A stretch of DNA of 64,000 nt, from NCBI GenBank assembly GCA_917880885.1, contig OU862922.1:1302001-1366000 (forward strand). The letters are read 5' to 3'. The stretch comes from Limnephilus marmoratus (taxonomy: Eukaryota; Arthropoda; Insecta; Trichoptera; Limnephilidae). Of the stretch, positions 12,417 to 23,419 are shown piece by piece. The notes beneath the pieces are model-generated. The model saw only the letters and a program-made list of their open reading frames with translations. It was not told the DNA's origin and did not search any database. Within the stretch, counting starts at the first letter, position 1; every line of letters starts with the position of its first letter. Both the position numbers and the translations under genes were made by a program.

Positions 12417-12740
12417 GAGGGCTGTTCGGAAAGTAACCACCGCACCGTTTGGCAATAAACAAAATTAAAAATCCAGTGCAAAACCAAATATTTTTTTACG
12501 TGCCTCTTAAAAATGCAGCTGTATTTTTAATATAGTCGCCATTTAAATTCAATCACTTTCCACTGCATTTTTAATATAGTCGCCATTTGAATTCAACACA
12601 TGTCATAGCGTTTACACCAATTTGCAAATTACTTCTGTATAAACTCGGCCGCTTGGGAATATAGCCATCCCGTCGCAGCATTTTGATGATCTTCATGGTA
12701 ATCAAAGTGCTGGGCCCCAAGCCACTTCTATGAGTCGATA
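12417..12740 (-). pseudogene. Mariner-type transposase C-terminal remnant with terminal repeat
   Basis: Read on the minus strand, about 12735-12600 encodes GAQHFDYHED, then WLYSQAAEFIQK, a stop, then KRYDMC. This matches the spacing of the mariner transposase C-terminus (a G-Q-F-D block, Q-A-A-E-F, then R-Y-D-x-C near the end). The left edge 'gggctgttcggaaagtaac' (12419-12437) looks like a mariner-class terminal inverted repeat. Stops are present and the N-terminal and catalytic parts are absent, so it is dead. A 33-base block is duplicated at 12520-12552 and 12564-12596. Confidence 0.65.
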
Positions 12741-13180
12741 ATTGTTTGGTATTTGGTGATTAGATCTGAATAGTTAGCACTTTTCAATCTTCTTCTTGCC
12801 GATATCCTTCCCCTTCCTCCACCCGTTAGACATACAATACACACCAAAAGAGGATGTCGGATGTTTTATGGCTTCGGATAATTTGGCCCTGTTCTTATTG
12901 TGCAGCATTCACATTAAAAATACAAATGTTCCTCAATTTCTCGAACATCATAATATGTAGGTATATACATCGATAAAATTTTTGAATTTCAGTATCAATA
13001 TTCTTAAAGTTTAAAACAATATCAGCATTGCTTATAAAAATCTCTTCCCAACCGTTAAACGGTTCTGCGAAAGATCTGGCATCATTGCATTCAGAATCTG
13101 ACCGACCAAACCGAAATTGTGACCATTTTTTACCGCGCGCCGAGTACTTGGTGACTGGTGTTTGTCTTGTAATCTGTACA
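12741..13180. other. No recognised gene
   Basis: A 119-residue minus-strand ORF (12895-13254) runs into the adjacent MITE terminus and has no recognisable domain. It is not called. Confidence 0.35.
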
Positions 13181-13183
13181 TAT

Positions 13184-14060
13184 GGGAACGTACCCAAACT
13201 ACGTGACCTGTTTAGGAGGGGGGGGGGGGTCAACAAAATACCACGCTTGGTCACAACGGGGGGGGCTTAGGTTTTTATCACGTAGTCAATCTAGAAATCT
13301 CGCGTTTTTTTTCGAGCTACGAGGGGAGGTTTTTAAGTTCGCGGAATGGGAAGGTAAGTGATTAATGGGGGTACTGCTGAATTAGGTACTAATTGAACAA
13401 CTCATTTTTAGGATAAACACCGGGTTTTATCGTAATTTAGGTCATTAGTCTTTGAGCTATCGTCGACCAAACACTTCAATGGGGAAGAAATTGTGAAATG
13501 TGGAGAAAATTGAGTTCCGCGCTATTGTAAAGTTCCTTTAAGTTAATTTAAAGATCGGAAAAATGTATTAGGGTAGTAGGTGAATATGTTGAAAAGGAAA
13601 AATAATTTTGGTTTTTATTTCCATTCCTTACCCAATCCGCAAACTTAAAAACCCACCCTCGTACATTCAAATAAGTGAAAAAGTTCAGGGAACGTGTTTG
13701 TTGAAGATGATTGAGATGAAAAATGTTTATAAAAATAAGAAGACTTTCGTTTCCATAAATTATATTCCGGTTTCAATATATTTTGACATAAGTTTTATCT
13801 TGATAATATTTTTTCCACTTGTAATGCATGCACTCTTGTTGTCACGCAGCAAGCGCCGTATTAATAAAGACAAATATAAGCCAAATAATGCATTTTTTAT
13901 TTTTTGTTGGCAAAAAATGATTCGAAATCATATTTATGAAATACCACGTGAAAACTGTAGGGGGGGGTCTTTGAATATACTACACGTGGTCACCGGGGGG
14001 GGTGGAGGGGGGGGGGTTAAAAATTGCAAAAAGTGTGTCACGTAGTATGGGTACGTTCCC
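13184..14060 (+). mobile_element. GGGAACG-terminated DNA element, long copy (877 bp)
   Basis: Inverted ends GGGAACGTACCCA..CTACGTGAC (left) and the mirror GTCACGTAG.ATGGGTACGTTCCC (right). Flanking 3-mers TAT (13181-13183) and TAT (14061-14063) match. Subterminal G runs and 'ggtcaccgggggg' are shared with the 166 bp copy at 15595-15760. Three-base duplications and GGG ends suggest a PIF/Harbinger-like superfamily, but no transposase is seen. A 145-residue internal ORF has no recognised domain. Confidence 0.75.
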
Positions 14061-14063
14061 TAT

Positions 14064-15591
14064 ATCGTGTTTGTGTTCATAAAATGGTCAATTTAATCTA
14101 GTAATCATTCAACAATTGCATGATATAAGTTGATCTTTCGCTTTACGTCAGAAAATGGGTTGTAATTTGTAATATTCAAATTGAATTTTATGGTTTCAAT
14201 TTTATAAGAATTTCATGATAGTGCTGTTTTTATAACATAAATGTCTAAAACATGTATCATAGATATAAAAGTTTTAAGATGAGCAAGCAAAGCGTTAAAA
14301 GTAATTTTTTTATTGTTAGTTTTTGGCAATTAGAAGCAAAGTCCAATTTTTTTTATTGAATGAACGAGGTAAAAGTGAAGTAAAAGTTTTCTTGCAAATT
14401 CCTTAACTAAAAGTACTGTGGTTTTTGAAATATGAATTCTCTTTACATTTTGACTGAAAATTTTTGGTATTTTAAGCATTTTTTTTAGTAAGATATAAAT
14501 AAATTGCAATTTTTTTTAAATATTGAACTATAATTCACTTTAAAAAATCTAAAAGATAATTTTATCTAGTTTCTAAAATGGTATTTGTTTTTACCAAATC
14601 TTCAAAAATAAGAAATATATAAGACATTTAAAATACCTTGAAAATTTTTGAAATTCGTTGAGAAATTATTAAACAACAGTATGTATGTAATTATACACAA
14701 ATTACCCTATTTGGCTGAATAAGCAATATCTTTTCATGAATTATATTTCCATATTAGTAAGGTTTTCATGTACACGGTTGTTTATCATTTGTATAAAATA
14801 TTCACGACATTTTTCAGTAAGGCTGTTAAAGTGAAAGTTAATTTACTGTACCCCAGAACAACCGAAACACAAATGGACACTGGCGCAATAAAAAAAATTG
14901 ACGTTTCAAATAAATCACAGCAGGATTTTCATAACACATTTGGAAACGAAAAAATCACTCTCTCAGTTACCCGGCGCGACTTGACCTGGCCTCACCTCAC
15001 CTACACATTGATCTCCCAATTTAGCTGTGATTTATTATTTACCCATAAATCAAAGGATCCACGTGTAATGGAAAGCCAAATTGGAAAACATAACGGGGCC
15101 TTAGCCCTTGTTGCAACTTTTAGAATTTTATTGTATTTTTCGTATTTCTAGGTATTTTTAAAGTATCTAACTACCTGTTTGTGTACGTAGGGTCTGACAG
15201 AAAGAATGAAACGGAAAGAATGGATGAGCATAGACTGAATGCTGTAGGAATTTTACCAAAAATACCCGATGCGTATTTTTGTTACAACCACGTATGATCG
15301 TGCCAGAAATGTGGAGATTCTCAATGAATGCATGACTGATGAGTAAGTTCAATGTGCGAAGAAAGACGTTTAAACATAATATATGACGTGTAAGTAAATG
15401 GTAGAAGAAGTCGAGGACACCCGAGGACGACATGGCACGATCAAGTGAATCAATACTGTGGTACCTGTAAAATAACAAAATAATTCAAATAGGTTGTGTT
15501 CAAATCCAGAATAACATAATGAAGATAATGGGACGATGTATCAATGTGAACGAAACAAGAAGCATGTACGAAGACAGTCTAGACAAACAGC
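14064..15591. other. No recognised gene
   Basis: AT-rich DNA. ORFs at 14768-15151 (+) and 15167-15478 (-) lack recognisable motifs. Nothing is called. Confidence 0.35.
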
Positions 15592-15594
15592 TTA

Positions 15595-15760
15595 GGGAAC
15601 GTACCCATACTAAGTGACACGTTTAGGGGGGGGGGTCTTTAAAATGTCACGCTTGGTACAAATGAGCGGCGGCGGCCTTAGGTTTTTGGTCACCGGGGGG
15701 GGGAAGGGGGGGGGGGTTAAAAATTGCAAAAAGTTGGTCACATAGTATGGGTACGTTCCC
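15595..15760 (+). mobile_element. GGGAACG-terminated MITE, short copy (166 bp)
   Basis: Ends GGGAACGTACCCATACTA and its mirror, flanked by TTA (15592-15594 and 15761-15763). Both ends match the 877 bp copy, and the unique middle is missing, so this looks like an internal-deletion derivative. Confidence 0.8.
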
Positions 15761-16010
15761 TTATGGAGAATACGTACATACAAATTAAATTAAGTCAAGC
15801 CAAAAAGGTCCCCTATGTTAAAGTTACTTGGAGATAGAGTTCTATTATATCTTAAAATTAATCTTAGGCGAGGAGGAGAGGAAGAGCAAAATAGGATAAG
15901 GATAGGAGATGCTGCCGATACATTCCACACTCTTGTATTAATTTTCGTTCTTTCGATCACTCTTGTATTATTAATACTCTAGGTATCTTGTAATTACCCT
16001 TGGTATTTAC

Positions 16011-16183
16011 TAATTTGGGAGGCGGGTATGGGTACCGTCGCCCCGGGAACCATTTATTGGATAACCAACACATCTGCCATAGGTCACACCGAGTGGCTTG
16101 CTACGTTGGTGACTTAACAGGGATACCCGGGCTGATCGGGGGAGGTGCGTCCGGGTCTTGGCGGCCCACAAACTGCGTGGCAG
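16011..16183 (+). repeat. Dispersed repeat X, 5' part only
   Basis: 'taatttgggaggcgggtatg' through 'ctgcgtggcag'. The sequence then switches abruptly to a T-rich tract that reads as a minus-strand LINE poly(A)-like tail, so the LINE appears to have inserted here. Confidence 0.65.
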
Positions 16184-16257
16184 TCATTTTTTTTATTTTT
16201 TTTTTTTTTTTTATTATTTCATACAATTTTTGAAAATACACTTTTATGTTTTTTTCT

Positions 16258-16297
16258 TGATTACCATACTAGGCTAATGCCCGTGTTAAGGTAATCA
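16258..16297 (-). other. LINE 3' hairpin, copy A
   Basis: Outer stem TGATTACC (16258-16265) with GGTAATCA (16290-16297), 8 pairs. Inside on the LINE strand is ACACGGGC-atta-GCCTAG, whose GGGC/GCCT arms pair. Known LINE RTs of several clades recognise a 3' stem-loop; that role here is inferred. Confidence 0.65.
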
Positions 16298-16429
16298 TAC
16301 ATGATATAAATTATACAACGTGTGAACTAGAACAAAATATAGGTTTGAAATAGAAATTATAAGATATTAGAAACAAGAGAAAGAAAAAAGATAAAAATAT
16401 TTAAGGTAAAATATAACAAGATATATGTA

Positions 16430-16482
16430 TACGTATGCACATACAAATACATACAAACACACATACATACATATATATACAT

Positions 16483-16515
<33 letters not shown>

Positions 16516-16555
16516 CACTTACATACACATATATACATATATATATATATAATTA
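16430..16555. repeat. (TATACA)n / (TA)n microsatellite
   Basis: Alternating atacatacaaac, tatatatata and tatacatata tracts within the LINE 3' UTR. Confidence 0.9.
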
Positions 16556-16900
16556 TAAAAAAGAAAATGTTTGAAAGAAGTTAAAAATAAAATACTATAT
16601 AAAATATACATAAAAAATAAAATACTAAAATATAAACTTATAACTATATGAAATACTAAAATATAACTATATAAAAATATAAAATACTAAGAAGTAAGAT
16701 TTAAATATGTTAATCTATAATTTTTTTTTATTTTATGAAAGCTAAAATTTTTTCTGGAGGTTTGTCAAGGTAGGTAATTAATCACCTAGAAGAGTATATA
16801 TTTAGGTTAGATTAGATTTCAGTGAAGTCAGGTTAGAAAAAGATGTGAAGTATGATATTTTATTTAGTTAATTTAATTATTTTCTTTTCCTTTATAATGG

Positions 16901-18060
16901 TTAGGAAGTCAGATATTCTTTAAAGAAATCTCGTCCCCTTTCGAATATCCAATTTTGAACACGAATAGTAAAAAGAGGTATGGTAATACTTGATTTTATA
17001 TCGGTGCTCAATGCATTGTATATTTTGGGGGCAATGAACCAAAATTGTCGGTGAGCGAATGTGGTTCTAGTTTTTGGAACCATGCATCCCAGATTTGATG
17101 AAAAGCGGGTTTTGGCATGATGTTGTGGAGCCACCAGTAGGTTATTTTTCCGTATGTATGATAGGCTTGTCTTAGTGAATAGTTGGCGAATATCTAAGAC
17201 CTTAAATTTAGTAAATAGCACATTAGAGGGGTGGGTAGGTTGGCATTTAAATATGATTCTCAGTATTAGTTTTTGAACTGTAATTATTGGATTAATGACG
17301 GATTCTGTGCAACCACCCCATCCCAAAATACCGTAAGTTGCAATGGATTGAAAAAGGGCAAAATATACGCTTCTAAGGGTTTTTAGGTCTAAGATGGATC
17401 TAAGAGAGCAGAATATATGGCAGAGCTTACGGAGTCTTTTCACTGTGTCACTTATGTGTGCTTCCCAACGTAGTTGGTCATCTATGATTATGCCCAGATA
17501 TTTAACTTCCTTAGATGATTTAAGGGTAGGACACGTGCAATTTGTAATAGGTGGGGTTCCGGGTGGGTGTGGGTGCATGTTTAGTGAACACAAGTGAATT
17601 ATTGGTTTAGGGCAGTTGTTGGGAAAATTATGTTTGCGTATGGAAAACGTCATATATTGTGTTTTGTCAATATTGAGTGTAAGGAGATTTGTGTCAAGCC
17701 AATGCCTCACTTTTATTAGGCCATTATTAGTTTTATTAATAACTGCTTGCCATGTTTCATCTTCGAATATTAAGACTGTATCGTCGGCAAATGATAAAAT
17801 CTTACCTCCAATATCCATGGTACATAGTGTGTTGATGTATAAAAGAAATAAGAGTGGTCCTAGTACACTGCCTTGCGGTACACCGTAAGACATGGATAAT
17901 TTTTTGCTTTTATTTATTTTGTCAGAGTGGATAAGAGTTTGTTGAGTTCGGTTTGTTAGGTAGTTTTCGAACCATGTGTAGGGTATCCCAGTTATTCCGA
18001 TCTGTTGAAGTTTTTTAAGCAGTCATATTCCTACTGTTTCAAAATAACTTCCTCCTGTTA
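16901..18060 (-). pseudogene. pol: LINE reverse transcriptase fragment
   Basis: The open part (330 codons, 17893-16901) begins at the RT block YGVPQGSVLGPLLFLLYIN (residues 3-21), then FADDT (35-39) with the catalytic DD. The thumb follows, with KYLGIIID, a QSIATYGILGWGG-like block and a conserved tail. Upstream coding continues in frame to an internal TGA at 18023-18025, and a further FETV block lies beyond it (to about 18055). The RT N-terminus is missing. The thumb resembles the LINE fragment at 39586-40224 (YLG-ID, QSI-YGI-WGG, FDVRQ/LDIRQ). Inactive. Confidence 0.85.
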
Positions 18061-18545
18061 GCAAAATTTCATCAATTTCGGAATTAACTGAAGATTTGCA
18101 TTAAAAAAGTCAGAACCGAGAAACTTTGGGGAAACTAAAAAAAAAATCCTACAATATTTTTTTAAACAAAACAGCGCTAATTATTAAAAAAATGGTAATA
18201 CAATCGTAGAAATCGTAAGTAGTTTTACTTTTGAGAATCATAATGCACTTGCTCGGATAACAGCTGAGAGGCATTAGGTTTATGCCTAGTAACAGCCTAG
18301 TAACTAGTTTCATTTGGAAACAAGTTGCAATTGAGCCCTTGCCCGGAAGACTGTTGTATCCAACAATATTCTAGTTCCGAGAAAATTTGAAAAATCGAAA
18401 CCAGTTATGTTTCATAACATTTTATATTTAAAACATACAATTTTGAGGAGTTTTAATTCAAAAATCGCCTAGAGAAGCAATTAAATTAGAGTTAATTACT
18501 AGGATGTACGCAGAATTTCTGGAATAATGTTGTTATTATAAACAA

Positions 18546-19018
18546 CTAGCTGGTTCCCGGCATGCGTTGCTATGCCATTTACTAAATTAATTGTTTCTCC
18601 CTGCGTGTCCTTTCCCATTCGTCTCGTACCCCTTCAGCATCCCATTCCTCTCCCGCGTCCCCTTCCCCTCTCGCGTTTCCACTCCGCCTCCTCCACATTC
18701 CCTCTCCCCACTCCACTCCCCCCCTTCCTCCGTCCCGCGAACCCACCTCCCAAGTTCCCCTCCCCTTCCCCCTCCCGCATTCCATACATTCAGTCCGGGT
18801 ACATTCAGTTTTCAAACAGCTCGCGTGCCACCTATTTGACTTTTCTTATACAAATTTCATAATGCCAGAGCTCACCAGTAGTTTTATACAAACCTTGTCC
18901 TGACAATAACGAACACAACAAAAAAAGATTTATCCAATTTGGTGCAGTCGTTCGGAAGTTATGCGCGTACATACATTTCGGCGATTCATTTTTATTTATG
19001 TAGATAGATAGATAGATA
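18546..19018 (+). repeat. Dispersed repeat Y, copy 1
   Basis: Starts 'aactagctggttcccggcat', passes a CT-rich block (18620-18780), then 'acattcagttttcaaac', 'gttcggaagttatgcgcgta' and 'tcggcgattcattttta', ending in (GATA)n at 19004-19017. Related copies: 36290-37090 and 51175-51965 (minus) and 61309-61566 (plus). This looks like an insect retroposon or SINE-like family. The CT-rich ORFs over it are low-complexity artefacts. Confidence 0.65.
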
Positions 19019-19569
19019 TCACTATGAATAAATGAAACCATTTACGTTCTAGATTTTGTCTTGAGATCAATATGCAACATTTTATTTATTGTTTAATTCA
19101 TAACTTTGTTTCAGCATTGAAATACGGTATTAGGCAAAACAAAACAGTGAAAAACATATCTTAATGAATTTCTACGCCAATTAAGAGTGCCAGCTCTTGA
19201 GCTTGGTGTAGGAGTTATTTCATAATTTTTTTTCATTATTTTAACATAATTTTACAAAGAGTGTACATAAATATATTTACATAACATTGTTCCACAAAAC
19301 TGTTTCAGCGGCTAAAAAGCAGGCTTAGTAATATTGTTTCTGGACAAATAACACTTTTCCTGAATTCTTCAGCTTCTTGGCTTTGAAGACTTTCTGGTTG
19401 AAGCCATAAGACGTTCGTTTTCTCCATGTATTCCCATAAATTAAACCATGCGCCGTGATTTTGATAAATGGCATTATACAACATTCTTCCAGAAACCAAA
19501 CTTCGAAAGGCCTAAAAAAATTCATTACCATAATCCCTACCTTAAAAGATGCATTTTAGTATGCCCAAT

Positions 19570-19669
19570 ATTATTCCATCAATAACTCAACATTGATAGT
19601 TTTGTTGTATACAACATTATTCCATTAGTAACTCAAAATTGATAGTTTTGTTGGATACAACATTATTCC
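19570..19669. repeat. Tandem repeat, unit about 50 bp, two copies
   Basis: 'attattccat.a.taactcaa.attgatagttttgttg.atacaac' occurs twice plus a partial third. The remainder of 19019-19900 has no supported gene. Confidence 0.75.
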
Positions 19670-19900
19670 GGGCACGGACTCAATTATCGTAAAAAACAAA
19701 TAAAAGAACGTAAATTCTAAATCAATGTAATTTACTTTCAACAACACAATAGAACAACTGACGTTGTGTTTATACGTACGCTTTCTAAAACTCACAAAAA
19801 TAAGGCAATTATCACAGCTTTTTATCTGGGCACTAAAGAAAAAAAAGCGAAAGTTTTTCACGAATGCAAGTTTTGCGACAGTGATAATCGGGTTGCTTCA

Positions 19901-20186
19901 ACCAGTGATTCCTGACGTAATTTGGAATAAAAATGTAGAAGAAATTTTGGTCTCCGGTGACTGTTCAGATGTCTTATTTGATTTTTTTTTTCATCAAATC
20001 AAAAATAAAAGTTCTTCCACAAGTTGTCACCGGTCACTCATCCGAGTAACCCGACACATCGCCCCTAACTGTCCAACACCTACTGATTTTTTAATGTATT
20101 AGTTGGAAACCAAAAACATCGAGCATCAAAAATGTCACCGAAGACATTTACATTTTTTATTCCAAATAATGTCAGGAATCACTGGT
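19901..20186 (+). mobile_element. Foldback MITE, 286 bp
   Basis: Inverted arms of about 50 bp: left ACCAGTGATTCCTGACGTAA.., right mirror ..TCAGGAATCACTGGT, continuing through 'ttggaataaaaa' and 'ggtgac'. A smaller hairpin (tttgatttt/aaatcaaa) lies in the middle. No clear target duplication. The CAGTG end is weakly hAT-like. Confidence 0.7.
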
Positions 20187-21030
20187 ACCTACGTCCCTCA
20201 ACACCGTGTATATGTAGAAATAATACTAACATAATATTCTTCCTTTCGCACACATATTGACATATTTAACGAATACGGACTTAATAGTATACAGTGTATT
20301 CCCGGAGAATATTTTCATGCTCTCTGAGCGACCGTCTGACAATTTATTTCACGAGTTTTATATCCAATAATATTTTTATAACGCGCCACATACGTGGTAC
20401 AGTCCAACTGCAAGAGAGATATTATATATTTTATGGCCAACATTACATTATATCCGACCATAAAGGTACGTACCTCCCCTGGTGTGTTCACTCTGCGGTG
20501 GGGTATATCTATTGTATGTGGTGAAGTGTGCCTAGTATCGGTGCTTACAATAACGGATATAGTTCGGTGTACAATCATATAAAGTGTACATTTCACTACA
20601 GCAGATCAATCGAACTCTGGCTGTATTATATTTTGAAGCTATCACTATATATTTGTGGGAAGCGGGTGTTCATCCAAAACGGACATGGAATTACAGCTTC
20701 AGATGCACTTGTCATGGACTGTAAATACTAAAAACGATTCTAAAAAAGTGGTGTTTGCTGGAATGAGGTGATAATAATGTGTAGGTAAACCAGGCCATGG
20801 GAGGAAAAGGTTTAATCTGTTTTCGATCATCAACTGCATCAAAATGACATGTACTCAAATGTTGAAAATGTAACACTACTTCACTCGAAATAGAATTATA
20901 AAGATTTTTCCAATACAATTAATAACATTAAAAAGTCTTATGAGAAGCAGGTATCACTCCCGATTCTAAATTCATATTTAGTGTACCTCATTCATTGATT
21001 CATTATCTCAACGGGAGGGGGCGTAATCGG
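20187..21030. other. No recognised gene
   Basis: Short overlapping ORFs only. Confidence 0.35.
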
Positions 21031-21200
21031 ATAGGATGGGACGGGATGGGATAAGGTGGGATGGGTTTTTGTGGGTCTCCGCCTGCGTTCAGAACCTATG
21101 CACTTTTTCCACGGTCAGGTGGTACCCAGGGCGGACCACCTTTCTGGGGGGGTCGCACCAAATCTCACTTATTCTCACCAAGGGGGGGGGGGGGATAAAT
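21031..21200. repeat. GGGAT-type tandem repeat and G-rich patch
   Basis: (GGGAY/GGGATGGGAC)n at 21033-21067, then 'cagggcggaccacc' and G runs to 21195. 'CAGGGCGGACC' resembles a hAT end but no partner is found. Confidence 0.5.
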
Positions 21201-21889
21201 AAATTGGAAAAATAAGTACTCACGTAATTAATGTACGCCCCCTTAGATCATACGACGTACAACTTGAACATTTCAAAATTAATGAGAAGGCAATTGGCTG
21301 ATTTCACATGTTTTCATAAAATAATTCACGGCCACCTTGATACCATACTAAGTCTTAGCAATATTTATTTATTTATTTAATACAAACGGCATAAGTATGC
21401 CATAAACATTAATTACATATCACAAATTCGTATTAAAAATATTAGTAATGGTAAAACAGTGTATGTATAACAGTTAATTGTGACGATACATTGCGAAGTG
21501 ACACCAGAGATACATTTACATGCAAAAATCTATTATACAAATAAAATTAATAGTGATTAAAAAAATATGATAGCATAGCCTTCTTGTACCCTTGTTCCGT
21601 GCAGTTAAATAGATCTATCACATCTGCATATCTATTAGTAACTTCATGCAACCTAGGTAAAAGTGAGTGTTTAATATGTTATGTTTGTGACATAAATGTT
21701 AATAATTACTACTGTTTAAGACGCCATAACATGTTTTACCTGAATATATTTAAAAATAATATCGTCTGTTTTAGCCCTCTGACCTAAATGTATCGATTAT
21801 ATGTAGAGTGTGAAGTTCAAACTTTCGTCGATAATTCGTCGAGAAAGTCGTGATAAAATGTGCTGCTGTTTCTAAAAAATATGTTAAGC
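21201..21889. other. No recognised gene
   Basis: AT-rich, no supported features. Confidence 0.35.
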
Positions 21890-22080
21890 TATTTTTTTAA
21901 TTTTTTTTATTTATTTCATTATTTTCATATTACATTTGGTTATAATAGTGTCGTATTGCCCATCTCACTAGGTGTGAAACGCCTGTGTTGAGATGGCAAT
22001 TTACAGAGTGGTTATCTATGATTTTGTTTAAGTAATATTTTGAAAAATATTATGAAAGTGGCAGGTTGATATAAAATCTT
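21890..22080 (-). mobile_element. Solo LINE 3' end (copy B)
   Basis: On the minus strand a hairpin (21999-21956) is followed by about 60 bases and a GAAATAAATAAAAAAAA-type tail, the same arrangement as LINE copy A. No RT coding is retained, so this is a very short 5'-truncated insertion. Confidence 0.55.
21956..21999 (-). other. LINE 3' hairpin, copy B
   Basis: Outer stem TTGC-(C)-CATCTCA (21956-21967) with TGAGATG-GCAA (21989-21999), 11 pairs and one bulged base. The inner AGGCGT/ACACCT arms pair with one mismatch. The stem sequence is unrelated to copies A, C and D, while the loop plan is shared. Confidence 0.65.
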
Positions 22081-22124
22081 TTTTTTTCTTTAAATATACA
22101 ATTCAAGTTATGTTAGGTATCACT

Positions 22125-22208
22125 TGCGTCTCTATTTGTGTCTGTCGTGTCTCTTGTATCTCTTGCATCTCTTGTGCCTTTCATGTATCTTGTGTCTCTT
22201 GTATTATA
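22125..22208. repeat. Degenerate (TGTCTCT)n / (TCTCTTGTA)n tract
   Basis: Repeated 'tctcttgtatctcttgcatctcttgtg' motifs. Confidence 0.7.
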
Positions 22209-22333
22209 TAATTTTGTATTTTTAACTGTTTTTATTTTAATTTAGATGTATCCTATTATTTTAATTTACATGTATTATTATTAATTTAATTAAAATTATT
22301 TAACCTATTAATTTAATTTAAATGTATAAATTT

Positions 22334-22800
22334 ACAATTTGGGAGGCGGGTATGGGTACCGCTGCCTCGGGAACCATTTATTGGATTACCAACACCCCTG
22401 CCATATGTCACCCCCAGTGGTTTGCTACGTTTGGTGACTTAGCAAGGGTGCCCGGGTTCATGGGGTGAGGTTTGTCCTGGTCTTGGCGGCCGATGCGTGA
22501 GCCCACCTGCTGCGTGGTGGGCAGGATCGAAAGAGACTGATTGAGGGAGGTCTTTTATCCTCTCCAGAATCTTTCGACCTACTGCCTTGCACCGCAGTTG
22601 AAGGGATGGATTCATACATCCTTTACTCCTGGACACACTGACGCCGAGATTCCTATCCACCTCTCATACCCTGTTCCTTCCCAGAACTTACTATCCTTCC
22701 CTTCCTTAAAAAAAACCCTTCACATAGCATCCTCTAAGATGACATAGACCCTGAGGAAATTTATTTTCCTCCGGGCGTCCTACGTGGAGCTAATGTAAAA
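22334..22800 (+). repeat. Dispersed repeat X, full copy
   Basis: Complete from 'caatttgggaggcgggtatg' to 'gtggagctaatgtaaaa'. The hairpin arms lie around 22392-22410 and 22431-22449. A second inverted repeat near the 3' end (gaggaaa/tttcctc, about 22752-22771) is also conserved. Confidence 0.75.
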
Positions 22801-22998
22801 GTCAAGTTAGATTTTTGTAATTGTATGTACCTATTTGTGAATTAACTGAGCTTTTATAACTAGATAGTTCTCATGTATGTGTAGAATTAAATAAATTAAC
22901 TGTTTAGTTAGCGGTTACCTTGTGTTAATAATATAGAGAATGTTAAGTGGGGAGCGAGGGACGTCACATAACCGTAGGCAATACAATCGGTTCCATAC

Positions 22999-23169
22999 CA
23001 ACTCAGAAGAAAACCAACTCAGAAACACCTCAGAAAGGTCATTAAAAGCAATGAAAAAATAATTTAAAAATAGCCGGTAACCCTAACCTAACTTAAACTA
23101 TTTAACCAATTTTTTAATATTTTTTTATCACTCTTAATGACCTTTCTGAGTTGGTTTCATTCTGAGTTG
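22999..23169 (+). mobile_element. Foldback MITE, about 171 bp
   Basis: Ends CAACTCAGAA and TTCTGAGTTG. The arms continue through a second 'accaactcagaa' and 'aaggtcatta', and can fold on themselves. No clear target duplication. Confidence 0.65.
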
Positions 23170-23419
23170 TCTAGTCACCATGCAATCACATCATACTAAC
23201 TGTACTAGAAATTGACTCTGCACTGTCGTTTGACGATAGGTATGTATATTAAATATCTTTAATTATTATGAATAATGATTATACATTATCTCTGTCAGTT
23301 TCTGGAAAATTCTTGCAGAGTGTATGTAGTTCAGACATTAAAGTTACAAATTACTTTCGCGGAACGGCCGGAATGTTACCAAAACTTCATAATATTTATA
23401 GCCTTTAATGGATATTAGT

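Larger units (their letters stand above)
16184..18060 (-). mobile_element. 5'-truncated Jockey-type LINE (copy A)
   Basis: On the minus strand: RT palm and thumb coding (18060 to 16901), a 3' UTR of about 600 bp, a hairpin (16297-16258) and an A-rich tail ending near 16184. The 5' half (endonuclease and N-terminal RT) is absent. A (TA/TACA)n tract sits inside the 3' UTR. Confidence 0.75.

Noticed and set aside
12895..13254. 119-residue minus-strand ORF
   Set aside because: Half overlaps a MITE terminus; no recognisable motif.
13608..14045. 145-residue ORF inside the 877 bp element
   Set aside because: No recognisable domain; the end is made of G-run glycine codons in the terminal repeat.
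23085..23100. Telomere-like CCTAACCTAA
   Set aside because: Only two units inside a MITE; chance or element sequence.
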